From the NCBI GenBank assembly GCA_028279595.1, contig JANQNK010000004.1:62001-126000 (forward strand): DNA of 64,000 nucleotides, written 5' to 3'. Below the pieces are notes generated by a model. The model ran no database searches and was not told the DNA's origin. It saw nothing but the letters and a program-made list of their open reading frames with translations. Of this stretch, positions 9,588 through 18,369 are shown one piece after another. This DNA is from Thermoplasmatota archaeon. GTDB taxonomy: Archaea; Thermoplasmatota; JAKEGO01. Numbering within the stretch: position 1 is the stretch's first letter; every line of letters begins with the position of its first letter. The position numbers and the translations under genes were made by a program.

Positions 9588-9600
9588 GTATATTAAAATT
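9588..9600 (-). promoter_or_regulatory. TATA box of the DUF373 operon
   Basis: The minus strand reads AATTTTAATATAC, centred about 29 nt before the ATG of the DUF373 gene. The spacing fits leaderless transcription. Confidence 0.5.
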
Positions 9601-9707
9601 ACCTCGTTTTCTGGACTTATGGAGGGTTTACGGGATGGACGGTTATGTTGGGTCCGCATTGGTACATGCTAGTTTGAAATGGTGCGGGCCCACCAGGCCA
9701 CTCATAG

Positions 9708-9719
9708 AAAGATATTTAG
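9708..9719 (+). promoter_or_regulatory. TATA box of the PGF-CTERM protein gene
   Basis: AAAGATATTTAG lies about 34 nt before the ATG chosen for the downstream secreted protein, which gives an almost leaderless mRNA. Confidence 0.45.
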
Positions 9720-9747
9720 CATTGGAGGAAATACCATTGGCGATACC

Positions 9748-10566
9748 ATGAGATGGAATGTCATAGCGTTGACGCTCATTGCAGCGTTCTCACTCGTGCT
9801 TGTGAGCATGATCGGTGTTGTAGTAGCGCAGGAGGAGGGAGATCCGCAGCTATCCTACAAGCAGCCAACACTCTATATGAAATCGGACTCCGATGACGAT
9901 AGTGGCCGCATGTGGATGGATGCGAACCCAGATATGAACGGGAGTGTGGCGAGCCACACTTCACCCAACACACTTGGTTCAGGCACACATGGGGAGACCT
10001 ACAACCAGGATCCGGCACTGGATCACACCCTATACCTGGATCCATCAGCAGGAAACCTCGTTATCCATCTTCACATGGCGAGGTACGACTCCGGCACCCA
10101 CGACACCACTGTCCACTTCCAGCTCTCGGCGGGCAACATTGCTATCAACGCTGAGGTTCCAGAAGCCGAACCCGACCATTGGCATCTCGAGACCAACCTG
10201 AGCGACGACCAAACCGAGATAGCATCGGATACTACGATAACATTCTCATGGGACTACGACTTCTCGGGATCCGGCCAGTACGAGATGTGGTGTGATGGTT
10301 CGAGCTACATCACATTCCCTGTGGCCAAGGACACCGACAACGACGGCACTCCGGACACCATGGACGATGATGATGACAACGACGGTTATTCCGATGAGAA
10401 GGAGATCGCCGCGGGAACCGACCCGCTCGATCCAAACAGCAAGCCGAGCGGCGGCGGAGGCGGAGGAGATGACGACGAGAGCAGCAATCCTCTGCCCGGG
10501 TTCGAGAGCCTGATGGTACTGGCTGCCGCACCCGTCGCGATCATCGCGTTCAGGCGCAGGTTCTGA
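9748..10566 (+). CDS. Secreted PGF-CTERM-anchored protein with Ca-binding DxDxDG repeats
   Basis: The 272-residue product starts at MRWNVIALTLIAAFSL, a clear signal peptide ending near VVVAQEE; an upstream in-frame ATG would bury that signal and was not used. The middle is a beta-rich domain of about 170 residues that I do not recognise. Then come thrombospondin-3-type calcium loops (DTDNDGTPD, DDDDDNDGYSD), a Gly/Asp linker, and LPGFESLMVLAAAP plus a TM segment and RRRF. That tail is a PGF-CTERM signal, processed in archaea by archaeosortase with lipid attachment. The protein is predicted to be on the cell surface. Confidence 0.75.
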   Translation: MRWNVIALTLIAAFSLVLVSMIGVVVAQEEGDPQLSYKQPTLYMKSDSDDDSGRMWMDANPDMNGSVASHTSPNTLGSGTHGETYNQDPALDHTLYLDPSAGNLVIHLHMARYDSGTHDTTVHFQLSAGNIAINAEVPEAEPDHWHLETNLSDDQTEIASDTTITFSWDYDFSGSGQYEMWCDGSSYITFPVAKDTDNDGTPDTMDDDDDNDGYSDEKEIAAGTDPLDPNSKPSGGGGGGDDDESSNPLPGFESLMVLAAAPVAIIAFRRRF

Positions 10567-10570
10567 TCCA

Positions 10571-10604
10571 AGTCCTAGGCAGGACTATAGGGACCAGGGT
10601 CCCT
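10571..10604 (+). terminator. Two adjacent hairpins after the PGF-CTERM gene
   Basis: Directly after the stop codon come two perfect six-base-pair hairpins: AGTCCT-aggc-AGGACT and AGGGAC-cagg-GTCCCT. No strong T run follows at once, so they may act as terminators or as 3'-end stability elements. I see no gene between here and the RNase P RNA. Confidence 0.35.
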
Positions 10605-10834
10605 ACCGAGGGGCCCACCATCCTTACATCTCAATAGTAGATCTAGTTCTTCTTCCGTACCGTCTACGGTATGCATACGACCTCCCATTGGAGAACTCAG
10701 AGACGTGGAAAGTCATTGTCCTGACCTGCTGGCGTTTTGACAGTTCGCGCTAGAACTGGAATTGACGGTTAGCACGGTTCATTCGGATGCATCAAATTCT
10801 AACCTTGAGAATGAGCCCTTTTTCCCACTTTTAT

Positions 10835-10840
10835 AAAAAA
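10835..10840 (-). terminator. rnpB: T-run terminator of RNase P RNA
   Basis: On the minus strand six T residues follow immediately after the closing strand of the RNase P P1 helix. This is the usual oligo-T termination signal for archaeal RNA genes. Confidence 0.55.
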
Positions 10841-11174
10841 GGTGGAACCGGGTCAAGGACATAAGCCCCCTTCTGTTCACCGGCCAAGGCCGGCTGGCGG
10901 CATTTGACTTAGCGCCCTACCCGCATCAAATGCAACTTGGGCTTGCTCCAACGGGGTCGGCCGTTTCATCAAATCCCGGCGGAACCTCTCCGCCAACGCG
11001 GTTCATAGTACACCCGCCGGGCTGTGTCGTTTCTGCTCCGTCGCGAATGCGCCCGTCCAGGACGGGGCCTGGCCTCTCGACCAGCGGAAGTGAATCCGCC
11101 CGCTTTTAAGATGGAGGGGGGACTTTCCTCAGCGCCATACGGCACCGTCAGCCGCCCGCCTTCTCCCGGTTCCG
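10841..11174 (-). ncRNA. rnpB: RNase P RNA
   Basis: This is the catalytic RNA that removes 5' leaders from pre-tRNA. The minus strand has the universal GAGGAAAGTCC block (CR-I) near its 5' end and GAACAGAA...GGGCTTAT (CR-V) near its 3' end. A nine-base-pair P1 helix is visible: GGAACCGGG at about 11165-11173 pairs perfectly with CCCGGTTCC at 10844-10852. A TATA box lies about 27 nt upstream of the inferred 5' end and a T run follows the 3' end. Length about 334 nt, normal for an archaeal type A RNA. Confidence 0.92.
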
Positions 11175-11193
11175 GTCCCGAACGGACGGAGCG

Positions 11194-11206
11194 GCCTTAA
11201 ATAGGT
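11194..11206 (-). promoter_or_regulatory. TATA box of RNase P RNA
   Basis: CCTATTTAAGGCC on the minus strand, centred about 27 nt before the inferred RNA 5' end. Confidence 0.55.
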
Positions 11207-11293
11207 GTCGATGTACGCGGGGTCATCGTACCGGATTTACCGTAAACTATTTGGCTACGGTCATCTACTCATCGAATTAGAGGAGGTGTCAGT

Positions 11294-13642
11294 CTGAAAG
11301 CAACCGCCTTTGTCCTGATATCGATCATGCTCATGACCGTCCTGGTACCTGTGGTCAGCTCGATCGAGCCTGCCAGTGGACCCGGGACCGCATTCGAACG
11401 ACCTGATGGGGACCCCGTTCTGCAGTGGGGCCTGGGCCTTATCATGGAGGACGCCGCGGACGACGAGCCATTCGAGGTCATAGTCCAGTTCCACGATCCG
11501 CTGACCAAGAGAACCACGGAAACGGTGGAAGCACTCGGATTCGAGGTCTACAGGGAGATCCCCCTGTTCGATGCCCTCTTCATGGAAGGAGCGAAGGCAT
11601 CCATCCTTACGCTTGCGGGGCGCGATGACGTTGAATTCATCGAATACAACGCACCGATGCAAAATCACATGAACCTCAGCGCCAAGACAATATCGGCCAC
11701 GGACGTCTGGAACAGGCAGGTCCTCAGGGATGACGGCGAGGAGACGATAGACGGAACTGGAGTTACGGTCGTCGTCCTCGATTCCGGCATCGACGGGACC
11801 CACCCCGACCTGCCATACACCCCCGTCAACATCGAGGGGGGATCGAGGCCGCAGAAGGGTGACAAGGTCATATTCAACGCCAAGAAGGACCAGGACATCA
11901 TCGGGGAGCCGTGGGTCCAGTTCATCGACACTGACACGACCTCCGGCCATGGTACGCATTGCGCCGGGACGGTCGGCGGTACCGGCGCTGCGGCCGCAGG
12001 CGCAAAGGCTGGCATCGCTCCGAACGCGTGGCTGATAGGCTTGAGCATGGGCGAGCTCTTCATGACGATCGACGAGTACTCCGGACTCGAGTGGGTCTAC
12101 GAGCATTCGCGCCCGGGTGACAATCCGGCCAACATCAGGGTCGTGACCAACAGCTGGGGACCGGGATGGCCGTTCGACGCCCTCGACCCCAACGAACTCT
12201 CGTCGCAGATGATCGACAAGATAGTCACAGAGAACAACGTCGCGGTGATCTTCGCAGCCGGGAACGACGGCAGCGACAACCACGATGGTTCTTCCGACAC
12301 GACCAACATATTCGCGAAGGTGCCCGTGTCGATAGGCGTGGCCGCCACCCAGAGGGACGGATCCGGATTGGCGACGTTCACATCGAGGGGTGACGTGACC
12401 ATGAACGAGACCTGGCCGGACGTCGGCGCCCCGGGCGTCGGGATCTGGGCCCCCGCCGCTAGGGTGACGATGATCGGGGCTGCGACCATGGGAAGCGACA
12501 TCATCAGCCTCAGACAGCACGATCCCTACTACATGGCCATCAGCGGGACGAGCATGGCGACGCCGCATGTCGCTGGCCTCACGGCGCTGCTTTGGCAAGC
12601 CTGTCCGAGCCTGACCATGAGCGACGTGGTCGAGGACGGCCACACGGCAGACGAGACCGGCCTCTCGCCGTTCATGCACGAGACCGAGGTAATCCTGAAG
12701 GCGACCGCCGATTACATAGAGCAGGACGGCGACAATGGCGTGCCGGACAGCGACACCGTGGAGATAGGGCTCCTTGACAGACCTTACGATTATGCCCAGG
12801 GTTACGGAATGGTGAACTCCACCAAGGCAGTGGCCGTCGCCCTGATGCTGGACAAGATGAGGGACACCGACCACGACGGGAAGGTGGACAATGAGGACGT
12901 TACGGTATTCGACGCGATCAAGAAATACGAGAGCATCCTGATGGACCGCTTCGAGTCGCGAAGCGTCGATGTGATCACGACGTCGTTCGAGGGCCAGTTC
13001 GTCCATCCCTGGGAGGTCATCGATACTGTCCTCAACCAGTCGGCCCCGATGTACGGCCGGCGGATACCCCATACGAACCTGTACAAGACCCTCTACATCC
13101 CCGAGGACGCACTCGACCTCCACATAGTCATGGACATCGACCAGTTATCGGGGGGCCTAAACGTAGCCGACCTTTACATCACGATCGACGTCGACGGGGA
13201 CGGCGACGAGGACTGGACCCCGGACGGGGAACCGAATCCCCTGGCCATCCAGGACCAGAAGGAGTGGTACATCCACATCTCCACCGGCTTCATGAGCGAT
13301 TGGCGGGGTAGACCGTGGGGTTTCAATGTTACCGGTACGGCCTGGGGATGGGACCCCGAGGACCGTTTCGGCGCCCACTTCGAGGTCGAGATCGAGGTGA
13401 TACTCGACAGCGTGAAGGATCCCACGGTGGACTACGCACCCTACAGGTTCGGTACTAGGACCGACAACTACGGGGGGGGAGAGACCACCCTGCATCTCTA
13501 CTACTTCGATCTGAGGTCCGACCAGGGGGACGATGACGACTCCTCCGTGGTCTTCGACATGGTTCCCATGATAATCGGACTGATGGCAGTCGCGGGAGTC
13601 GCCTATTTCATCCTCACGAAGAGGAAGGACACGACGGAATGA
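11294..13642 (+). CDS. Subtilisin-like serine protease, exported and membrane-anchored
   Basis: A peptidase S8 enzyme of about 782 residues. The catalytic triad is clear: Asp163 (VLDSGIDG), His219 (GHGTHCAG) and Ser420 (GTSMATPHVAG), with the oxyanion Asn in FAAGNDG. An N-terminal propeptide domain (about 40-140) precedes it; the C-terminus carries a beta-rich domain with a DVDGDGDED calcium-type loop and ends in a TM helix plus a KRKD stop-transfer tail. Start choice: a strong AGGAGGTG lies five bases before a CTG codon, and starting there gives a signal peptide with a basic residue (LKATAFVLISIML); the first ATG, 33 nt later, lacks both. No in-frame ATG, GTG or TTG exists between the upstream stop and that ATG. 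It faces the outside of the cell, probably digesting proteins for the peptide importer (inference). Confidence 0.85.
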   Translation: MKATAFVLISIMLMTVLVPVVSSIEPASGPGTAFERPDGDPVLQWGLGLIMEDAADDEPFEVIVQFHDPLTKRTTETVEALGFEVYREIPLFDALFMEGAKASILTLAGRDDVEFIEYNAPMQNHMNLSAKTISATDVWNRQVLRDDGEETIDGTGVTVVVLDSGIDGTHPDLPYTPVNIEGGSRPQKGDKVIFNAKKDQDIIGEPWVQFIDTDTTSGHGTHCAGTVGGTGAAAAGAKAGIAPNAWLIGLSMGELFMTIDEYSGLEWVYEHSRPGDNPANIRVVTNSWGPGWPFDALDPNELSSQMIDKIVTENNVAVIFAAGNDGSDNHDGSSDTTNIFAKVPVSIGVAATQRDGSGLATFTSRGDVTMNETWPDVGAPGVGIWAPAARVTMIGAATMGSDIISLRQHDPYYMAISGTSMATPHVAGLTALLWQACPSLTMSDVVEDGHTADETGLSPFMHETEVILKATADYIEQDGDNGVPDSDTVEIGLLDRPYDYAQGYGMVNSTKAVAVALMLDKMRDTDHDGKVDNEDVTVFDAIKKYESILMDRFESRSVDVITTSFEGQFVHPWEVIDTVLNQSAPMYGRRIPHTNLYKTLYIPEDALDLHIVMDIDQLSGGLNVADLYITIDVDGDGDEDWTPDGEPNPLAIQDQKEWYIHISTGFMSDWRGRPWGFNVTGTAWGWDPEDRFGAHFEVEIEVILDSVKDPTVDYAPYRFGTRTDNYGGGETTLHLYYFDLRSDQGDDDDSSVVFDMVPMIIGLMAVAGVAYFILTKRKDTTE

Positions 13643-13660
13643 GCGCGTGCCAGCATACGG

Positions 13661-13670
13661 ATTTTTATAG
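13661..13670 (+). promoter_or_regulatory. TATA box of the TPR protein gene
   Basis: ATTTTTATAG. Standard spacing would put the transcript start around 13692, which favours the ATG at 13697 or 13700 over the upstream ATG at 13685. Confidence 0.45.
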
Positions 13671-13684
13671 TCCCAGTCCGTTCA

Positions 13685-14182
13685 ATGGACGGTGAGATGA
13701 TGGCGAGCGGCGACCAGCTGGAGAAGGGGCATATACACCTGGCGAACGGAGAGTACGACAAGGCCGTCAAGGCATTCAAGGCGGCCGTGAAGGAGGCGGA
13801 GGAGCCGGAGGGATTCTTCGGGCTGGCGGAGTCCGCATCGGCCCTGGCGAAGTACTCGGTCCAGGACATCGCAGGCTGGTACAGGAAGGCCATCGACCTG
13901 GATCCCGGGAACGTCTACTACAGGACGGCATATGCCGAGTTCTGCCTCGAGAACGGGATCTTCAATGCGGCGGAGGAGCAGTACCTGGCCGTCGCCGACC
14001 TGGACATCGAGAACGCTCATATCTACATGGCCGATTTCGCTGCCTCGTACGCGAAATGGGCTGTCGAGTTCCCGGAAAGGACAGGGCTAGAACCGGACCA
14101 GATCTCCCGGAAGGCGCTGGATTACGGCCTGAAGGCCCTGAACATGACCCCGGACGACGCCAAACGCCTCCTGGAAGGGTGA
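13685..14182 (+). CDS. TPR-repeat protein
   Basis: The 165-residue protein is made of TPR-type helix pairs: EKGHIHLANGEYDKAVKAFKAA, then IAGWYRKAIDLDPGNVYYRTAYAEF and FNAAEEQYLAVADLD. It has no signal or TM segment and is predicted to be a cytosolic scaffold. TATA spacing and a GGTGAG just before the second ATG suggest that translation may begin at 13697, removing four residues (MDGE). No partner can be named from context; the next genes are a zinc ribbon and an aminotransferase with their own promoter. Confidence 0.7.
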   Translation: MDGEMMASGDQLEKGHIHLANGEYDKAVKAFKAAVKEAEEPEGFFGLAESASALAKYSVQDIAGWYRKAIDLDPGNVYYRTAYAEFCLENGIFNAAEEQYLAVADLDIENAHIYMADFAASYAKWAVEFPERTGLEPDQISRKALDYGLKALNMTPDDAKRLLEG

Positions 14183-14220
14183 AACGCCCATAACTGGTCG
14201 TATTTCCTGGGAGCCAACAC

Positions 14221-14232
14221 ATTTATATGTAA
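14221..14232 (+). promoter_or_regulatory. TATA box of the zinc-ribbon/aminotransferase operon
   Basis: ATTTATATGTAA, about 47 nt before the ATG of the small zinc-ribbon gene. The implied leader of about 20 nt includes a GGGGG purine tract. Confidence 0.45.
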
Positions 14233-14272
14233 TATTGGATTTCCTACCAGCAACAATCAAGGGGGTAAATGG

Positions 14273-14395
14273 ATGGACATATTTCCAACATGTCCTCAGT
14301 GTGAGGAGGGGAGGCTTCTTCCATTCTCACGGGGGGAGGATATATTCGAGCTTTGGAAATGCTCGCATTGCGGCTACACTGTTTACAAGAAGTGA
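14273..14395 (+). CDS. 40-residue zinc-ribbon protein
   Basis: A short gene encoding 40 residues with two CxxC knuckles, CPQC (7-10) and CSHC (30-33), 19 residues apart, and the typical Gly-Tyr after the second pair (CGYTVYKK). It is preceded by a purine-rich site and a TATA box, and followed 15 nt later by the aminotransferase gene with its own GGAGG site. Such minimal zinc ribbons often bind nucleic acid or serve as subunits of larger complexes; the role here is unknown. Confidence 0.65.
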   Translation: MDIFPTCPQCEEGRLLPFSRGEDIFELWKCSHCGYTVYKK

Positions 14396-14410
14396 ACGGG
14401 GAGGAAGGAA

Positions 14411-15622
14411 ATGTTCGAGGAGCTTTTCTCTAAGAGAACGCAAGCCATGAAGGCATCGGAGATAAGGGAGCTGCTGAAGCTCGTCACGTCGGACGACATC
14501 ATATCGTTCGCCGGGGGACTGCCCAACCCGAAGACGTTCCCGGCCAGCGAGCTGGCGGACGTATGCACGACGGTCCTGCAGGAGCATCAGGCCAAGGCGC
14601 TCCAGTATGGGACCACCGAGGGTGTTCTCAGCCTCAGGGAGGAGATCTGCAAGCGTATGAAGAGGACGATTGACCTGGACGTAGGTCCGGACAACATCGT
14701 CATCACATCCGGGTCCCAGCAGGGCCTGGACCTGCTTGGCAAGATGTTCATCGACCCGGGCGACGCCATCGTGGTAGAGGCTCCGTCCTACCTCGGAGCC
14801 GTCGGCGCCTTCAAATCATACGAGCCCAACTTCGTCGCGATCGAGCTCGACGATGACGGGATGAAGATCGATCTCCTCGAGGAGCAGCTCGCCAACCTCA
14901 AGAAGAGATTCGTTATCCCCAAGTTCGTCTACGTGGTCCCGACGTTCCAGAACCCCGCCGGGGTGACGATGACGGACAGCAGGCGCGACAAGCTCGTCGA
15001 ACTCTCGCATGAGTACGATTTCATCATCATCGAGGACTCGCCTTACGAAAACCTCAGGTACGCTGGAAAGGATATCAAACCGCTGATTGTCAAGGCGCCC
15101 GACCGTACACTGAATCTCGGAACGTTCTCCAAGACCTTCGCGCCCGGATTCAGGATCGCCTGGACCATGGGGCCGGCCGACCTGGTCAGGAAGGTCGTCA
15201 TATCCAAGCAGTCCGCGGACCTGTGCACCGCTCCCTTCTCGCAGTTCATCATCGCCGAATACATGTCGAGAGGGCTTCTCGACCCGCACATCGAGGAGAT
15301 CAAGAAGCTCTACAGCACCAAGCGGGACATAATGTTGAAGGCACTCGACGAGAACATGCCCGAGGAGGTCAGCTGGACGAAGCCGGAAGGAGGTCTTTTC
15401 CTGTGGGTAAGGGCGCCGTCCTACGTGGACACGAAGGACATGTTCCTCAGGGCTATCGAGAAGAAGGTAGCCTACGTGACCGGCACGGCGTTCTACGGCG
15501 ACGGCAGAGGCACCAACGAGATGCGTCTGAACTTCAGCTTCGAGACCGACGAGAGGATCCACACCGGAGTCGAGAGACTCGCCGAGGTCCTGAGGGACGA
15601 GATCAAGAGACAGTCCCCCTAG
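14411..15622 (+). CDS. PLP-dependent aminotransferase (class I, LysN/2-aminoadipate type)
   Basis: This 403-residue fold-type-I aminotransferase has the family features: FAGGLPNPKTFP near the N-terminus, the helix GSQQGLDLLGKMFIDPGD, YVVPTFQNPAG for the PLP ring, IIIEDSPYENLRY with the PLP-nitrogen Asp, and GTFSKTFAPGFRIAW with the Schiff-base Lys. The Arg for substrate carboxylate is in NEMRLNFSF. It is most like 2-aminoadipate / broad-specificity aromatic or branched-chain aminotransferases. It probably transfers amino groups between amino acids and 2-oxoglutarate in peptide fermentation (inference). Cytosolic. Confidence 0.85.
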   Translation: MFEELFSKRTQAMKASEIRELLKLVTSDDIISFAGGLPNPKTFPASELADVCTTVLQEHQAKALQYGTTEGVLSLREEICKRMKRTIDLDVGPDNIVITSGSQQGLDLLGKMFIDPGDAIVVEAPSYLGAVGAFKSYEPNFVAIELDDDGMKIDLLEEQLANLKKRFVIPKFVYVVPTFQNPAGVTMTDSRRDKLVELSHEYDFIIIEDSPYENLRYAGKDIKPLIVKAPDRTLNLGTFSKTFAPGFRIAWTMGPADLVRKVVISKQSADLCTAPFSQFIIAEYMSRGLLDPHIEEIKKLYSTKRDIMLKALDENMPEEVSWTKPEGGLFLWVRAPSYVDTKDMFLRAIEKKVAYVTGTAFYGDGRGTNEMRLNFSFETDERIHTGVERLAEVLRDEIKRQSP

Positions 15623-15680
15623 GGTTCCCTGGAACGTGATTAACAGATCGATAGGTCAGTGATAACTGGGGTCCGTTCCA

Positions 15681-17552
15681 TCACTTCTTCTTGACCCTGT
15701 CCACGATGCCCTGGAATATCTCTTTGGCCTCGTTGTACTTGGTGACGTCCTTCAGGAGTGGCGTTAACCTTTCAATATCCCCCTGGAGGGCTGGGGCCTT
15801 GATCTTCGACACGACCGTCTGCATCTTGTTCAGGCGCTCGACGCGCTGCTCGAAGACAGTGAAGTTCTTGTTTATCTTAGCCTGATCGCCTGTGGCAACG
15901 ATCTTCTCCAGTATCGCGACGTCGAAACCGTCGGCCTTCCACTTGGCGATCGTGGCGGCGACGTCGTCCCCCTCGTCAGCCGCGGGAGCGGGCTCGGGGG
16001 GTGCTGGTGCCGGTTCAGGCACAGGCGGGGCCTTCGCGGGCTGGGCGAGATGGGCCTCGGCCTTCGCAAGCGTGCTCATGAGATCGTCCAGGAGCTTCCT
16101 GGCCTCGCCGACGCGATCGGGTTCGGAGAGCAGAACGAGGATACTCTGCTTTACCTTGTCCCCCTCGTGCAGGTCGAGGGCGTCCAGTTCCTCGCGCAGT
16201 GATGCGGCCTTCGCCACGTTATCGATGAATGCCGGATACTTTGCCTCGAATCCCGCGACATCACTGTCCAGGAGGCCCATCATCTTGTCGATGTTGTAAC
16301 CCTGCTCCCTGAGGACCCTGAGGTCCTCCTTGTACTCCGCCTTCTTGTCCTTCGGAGCGGCTGGTTCAGGGGGAGCCTCCTCGCCCTCGATGTCGATCTT
16401 CTTCATTCCCTCGATCCGATCGGAAAGGGTATCGACCTCGGCCATGAGCTTGTCGAGCTCCTTTTCGATGGTCTCACCCGTTCCGGACTCACCCGTCTCC
16501 TCGATCCCCGCGGTCTTCATCATCTGCTCGCCGAGCTCTGACGTCAGTGCAGACATCTTCTCCTCGGGGGTGGGCGCAGGCGCCTCGACCGGGGGTGGTG
16601 CCTCCGGTGCGGGTTCAGGTTCGGGCTTCGGTTCTGGCTCGGGCTCGGGTTCCGGTTCAGGTTCAGGCTCGGGTTCCGGCGCCTTCTCGGGCTCCTTCGC
16701 TGCTGGCGCGGGAGCCTTCTTTGCCGGCTTGCCCGGCTTGACGTGCTCCGCGAAGTCCTTCGGCAGCTCGGGGACGGTATCTCCCACTGTCATTCCGAGC
16801 CTCTCGATGATCTCCTCGGCGAGGGCCAGATAGGCCTTTGCGCCCTTGTGATAGGGCATGTAGTAGATGATCGGCTTTCCGACGTCCGGAGCCTCTGCGA
16901 GCTTGATGGTCCTCGGGATGATGGTCTCGAAGACGAGCGGGCCCATTGCCTTCTTGACCTCCTCGACCATCCTCTTCGAGAGGCGTGTCCTTGCGTCGTA
17001 CATTGTCATGAGCACACCGTCGATGACGAGGTCGGAGTTGATGTTGTCCATGACGAGCTTGACCGTGTCCAGCAGCTTGCTGAGACCCTCGAGCGCGTAA
17101 TACTCGCACTGTAGGGGAATGATGACAGAATCGGACGCACTGAGGTTGTTGATCGTGAGGAGACCCAGTGATGGAGGACTGTCGAGAATGATGAAATCGT
17201 ACTCGTCCCTTATCGAACCGAGCTTCCTCTTCAGGATCGTCTCCCTGTATATCTCCGAGACGAGCTCCAATTCGGCGGCCGCGAGGTTGACGTCCGAGGG
17301 GACCAGGAAGAGGTTCTCCCATTCTGTCGGCATGACGACGTCCTCGATCGGCAGGCGGCCGATCATGACCTCGTAGATCGTCTTACCGGGGGGCGGAGCC
17401 GTTCCGAGGCCGGTGGCAAGGTTGCCCTGGGAATCGGTGTCGATGAGAAGCACCTTCTTGCCGATCTTTGCAAGACAAGCGCCGAGACTGATGGATGTGG
17501 TCGTCTTGCCCACACCACCCTTCTGGTTTGCGATCACGATCACGCGTCCCAT
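15681..17552 (-). CDS. ParA/Soj-family ATPase with long C-terminal extension
   Basis: Residues 1 to about 260 are a complete ParA ATPase: deviant Walker A NQKGGVGKTTT, Walker A' LIDTDSQGNLATGLG and Walker B FIILDSPPSLG. Unlike ordinary ~260-residue ParA proteins, it continues with a Pro/Glu-rich linker (about 270-345), an acidic helical stretch, and two related helical modules at about 408-510 and 530-623. Each has G-Y/F-N/D-I/V followed by hydrophobic helices and a basic C-terminal tail. No ParB with an HTH is next to it; the upstream partner gene ends 30 nt away. Likely partitions DNA or another large cargo on the nucleoid; the cargo is unknown. Confidence 0.8.
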   Translation of the reverse strand: MGRVIVIANQKGGVGKTTTSISLGACLAKIGKKVLLIDTDSQGNLATGLGTAPPPGKTIYEVMIGRLPIEDVVMPTEWENLFLVPSDVNLAAAELELVSEIYRETILKRKLGSIRDEYDFIILDSPPSLGLLTINNLSASDSVIIPLQCEYYALEGLSKLLDTVKLVMDNINSDLVIDGVLMTMYDARTRLSKRMVEEVKKAMGPLVFETIIPRTIKLAEAPDVGKPIIYYMPYHKGAKAYLALAEEIIERLGMTVGDTVPELPKDFAEHVKPGKPAKKAPAPAAKEPEKAPEPEPEPEPEPEPEPEPKPEPEPAPEAPPPVEAPAPTPEEKMSALTSELGEQMMKTAGIEETGESGTGETIEKELDKLMAEVDTLSDRIEGMKKIDIEGEEAPPEPAAPKDKKAEYKEDLRVLREQGYNIDKMMGLLDSDVAGFEAKYPAFIDNVAKAASLREELDALDLHEGDKVKQSILVLLSEPDRVGEARKLLDDLMSTLAKAEAHLAQPAKAPPVPEPAPAPPEPAPAADEGDDVAATIAKWKADGFDVAILEKIVATGDQAKINKNFTVFEQRVERLNKMQTVVSKIKAPALQGDIERLTPLLKDVTKYNEAKEIFQGIVDRVKKK

Positions 17553-17582
17553 ATCTTCACCTTGTTTCGACGTCGAACTCCC

Positions 17583-18314
17583 TCATGTCTCGATGAGGGT
17601 GTCAAGTTCCTGGCTCAGTTTCTTCAGTTCGTCTATGCCCTCGCTGATGGCTTCCTCGAAGCTCTTGCCGTCGTCCTCCAGATCCTCGTCGGGCGAGGGT
17701 CCGGGTTCCGGTTCCGCGGGTTCTGGTCTAGGAGCGTTCACCGTCAGCAACGGTGCCGGTTTCGCTTGCTCGGGCGCGGCTGTCACAACTGGCTCCGCGA
17801 TGACCTCGACCGGCACCGGTTCTCCGTCCTCGTGCTCGGCTGAGGGCTTCTTCTCGCTCTCCAGCTCCTTCACCTGTTCGGACACCTTCGCGAAGAGTCC
17901 GGTCAGACCCCGGCCCTTCTCGCCGTTCGTCGGCGAGTGCCGCAAGGCTTCCAGGCGCCGCTGCCTTCGTTCCTCGATGAGTGCCTTCTTGTCCTCGTTG
18001 GTCAGGACGAGCTTTGCCTCGGGGTTTGCGGCGATCACGGCATCGATGGCCTGCACGGTCCATTCGAACTGGTCCGTCCAGGTGCCTTTCAGGGACTTGA
18101 TCCTGTCGAGGGCCTCCTTGCCCAGCCATCTGCCCTCGTCGTCGATGAACTCGGCCGCCTGGGCCTCCCCGTTGACCGCCAGAAGGGCGGCATCGGCCGA
18201 CTCCTCGATTCCTGCGATAAGTAGATAACCGGTGACGGACCGACTTTTGATGATCTCAAGCGGGTCGCCGTCAAGCCCCTCCTGAACCCTCGTCCCTTCT
18301 AATGCCTCCATCAT
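17583..18314 (-). CDS. Hypothetical acidic protein, operon partner of ParA
   Basis: The 243-residue protein has a ~100-residue alpha/beta N-domain (SRSVTGYLLIAG, then ALLAVNGEAQAAEFIDDEG) whose sensor-like layout recalls small DUF2226/DUF4388-type domains, although the match is weak. A basic helix (DKKALIEERRQRRLEAL), a disordered Pro/Glu linker and an acidic helix at the end follow. The linker resembles the one in the adjacent ParA. Position and linker suggest it works with ParA, perhaps as an adaptor in place of ParB (inference). Two adjacent ATG codons start the frame, after an AGGCGAT site. Confidence 0.6.
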   Translation of the reverse strand: MMEALEGTRVQEGLDGDPLEIIKSRSVTGYLLIAGIEESADAALLAVNGEAQAAEFIDDEGRWLGKEALDRIKSLKGTWTDQFEWTVQAIDAVIAANPEAKLVLTNEDKKALIEERRQRRLEALRHSPTNGEKGRGLTGLFAKVSEQVKELESEKKPSAEHEDGEPVPVEVIAEPVVTAAPEQAKPAPLLTVNAPRPEPAEPEPGPSPDEDLEDDGKSFEEAISEGIDELKKLSQELDTLIET

Positions 18315-18369
18315 ACGGATCGCCTGTCAGAGGCGTGTCTTTCCGCGCCCATGGGTTGGCGATAATGTA

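Noticed and set aside
10567..10834. Possible small gene between the PGF-CTERM gene and RNase P RNA
   Set aside because: Only hairpins and a short AT-rich tract are visible; no frame has a start, ribosome site and sensible composition.
11261..13123. 620-codon frame antisense to the subtilase
   Set aside because: The sense strand has an unmistakable catalytic triad, and the antisense product is His/Val/Arg-rich without any domain.
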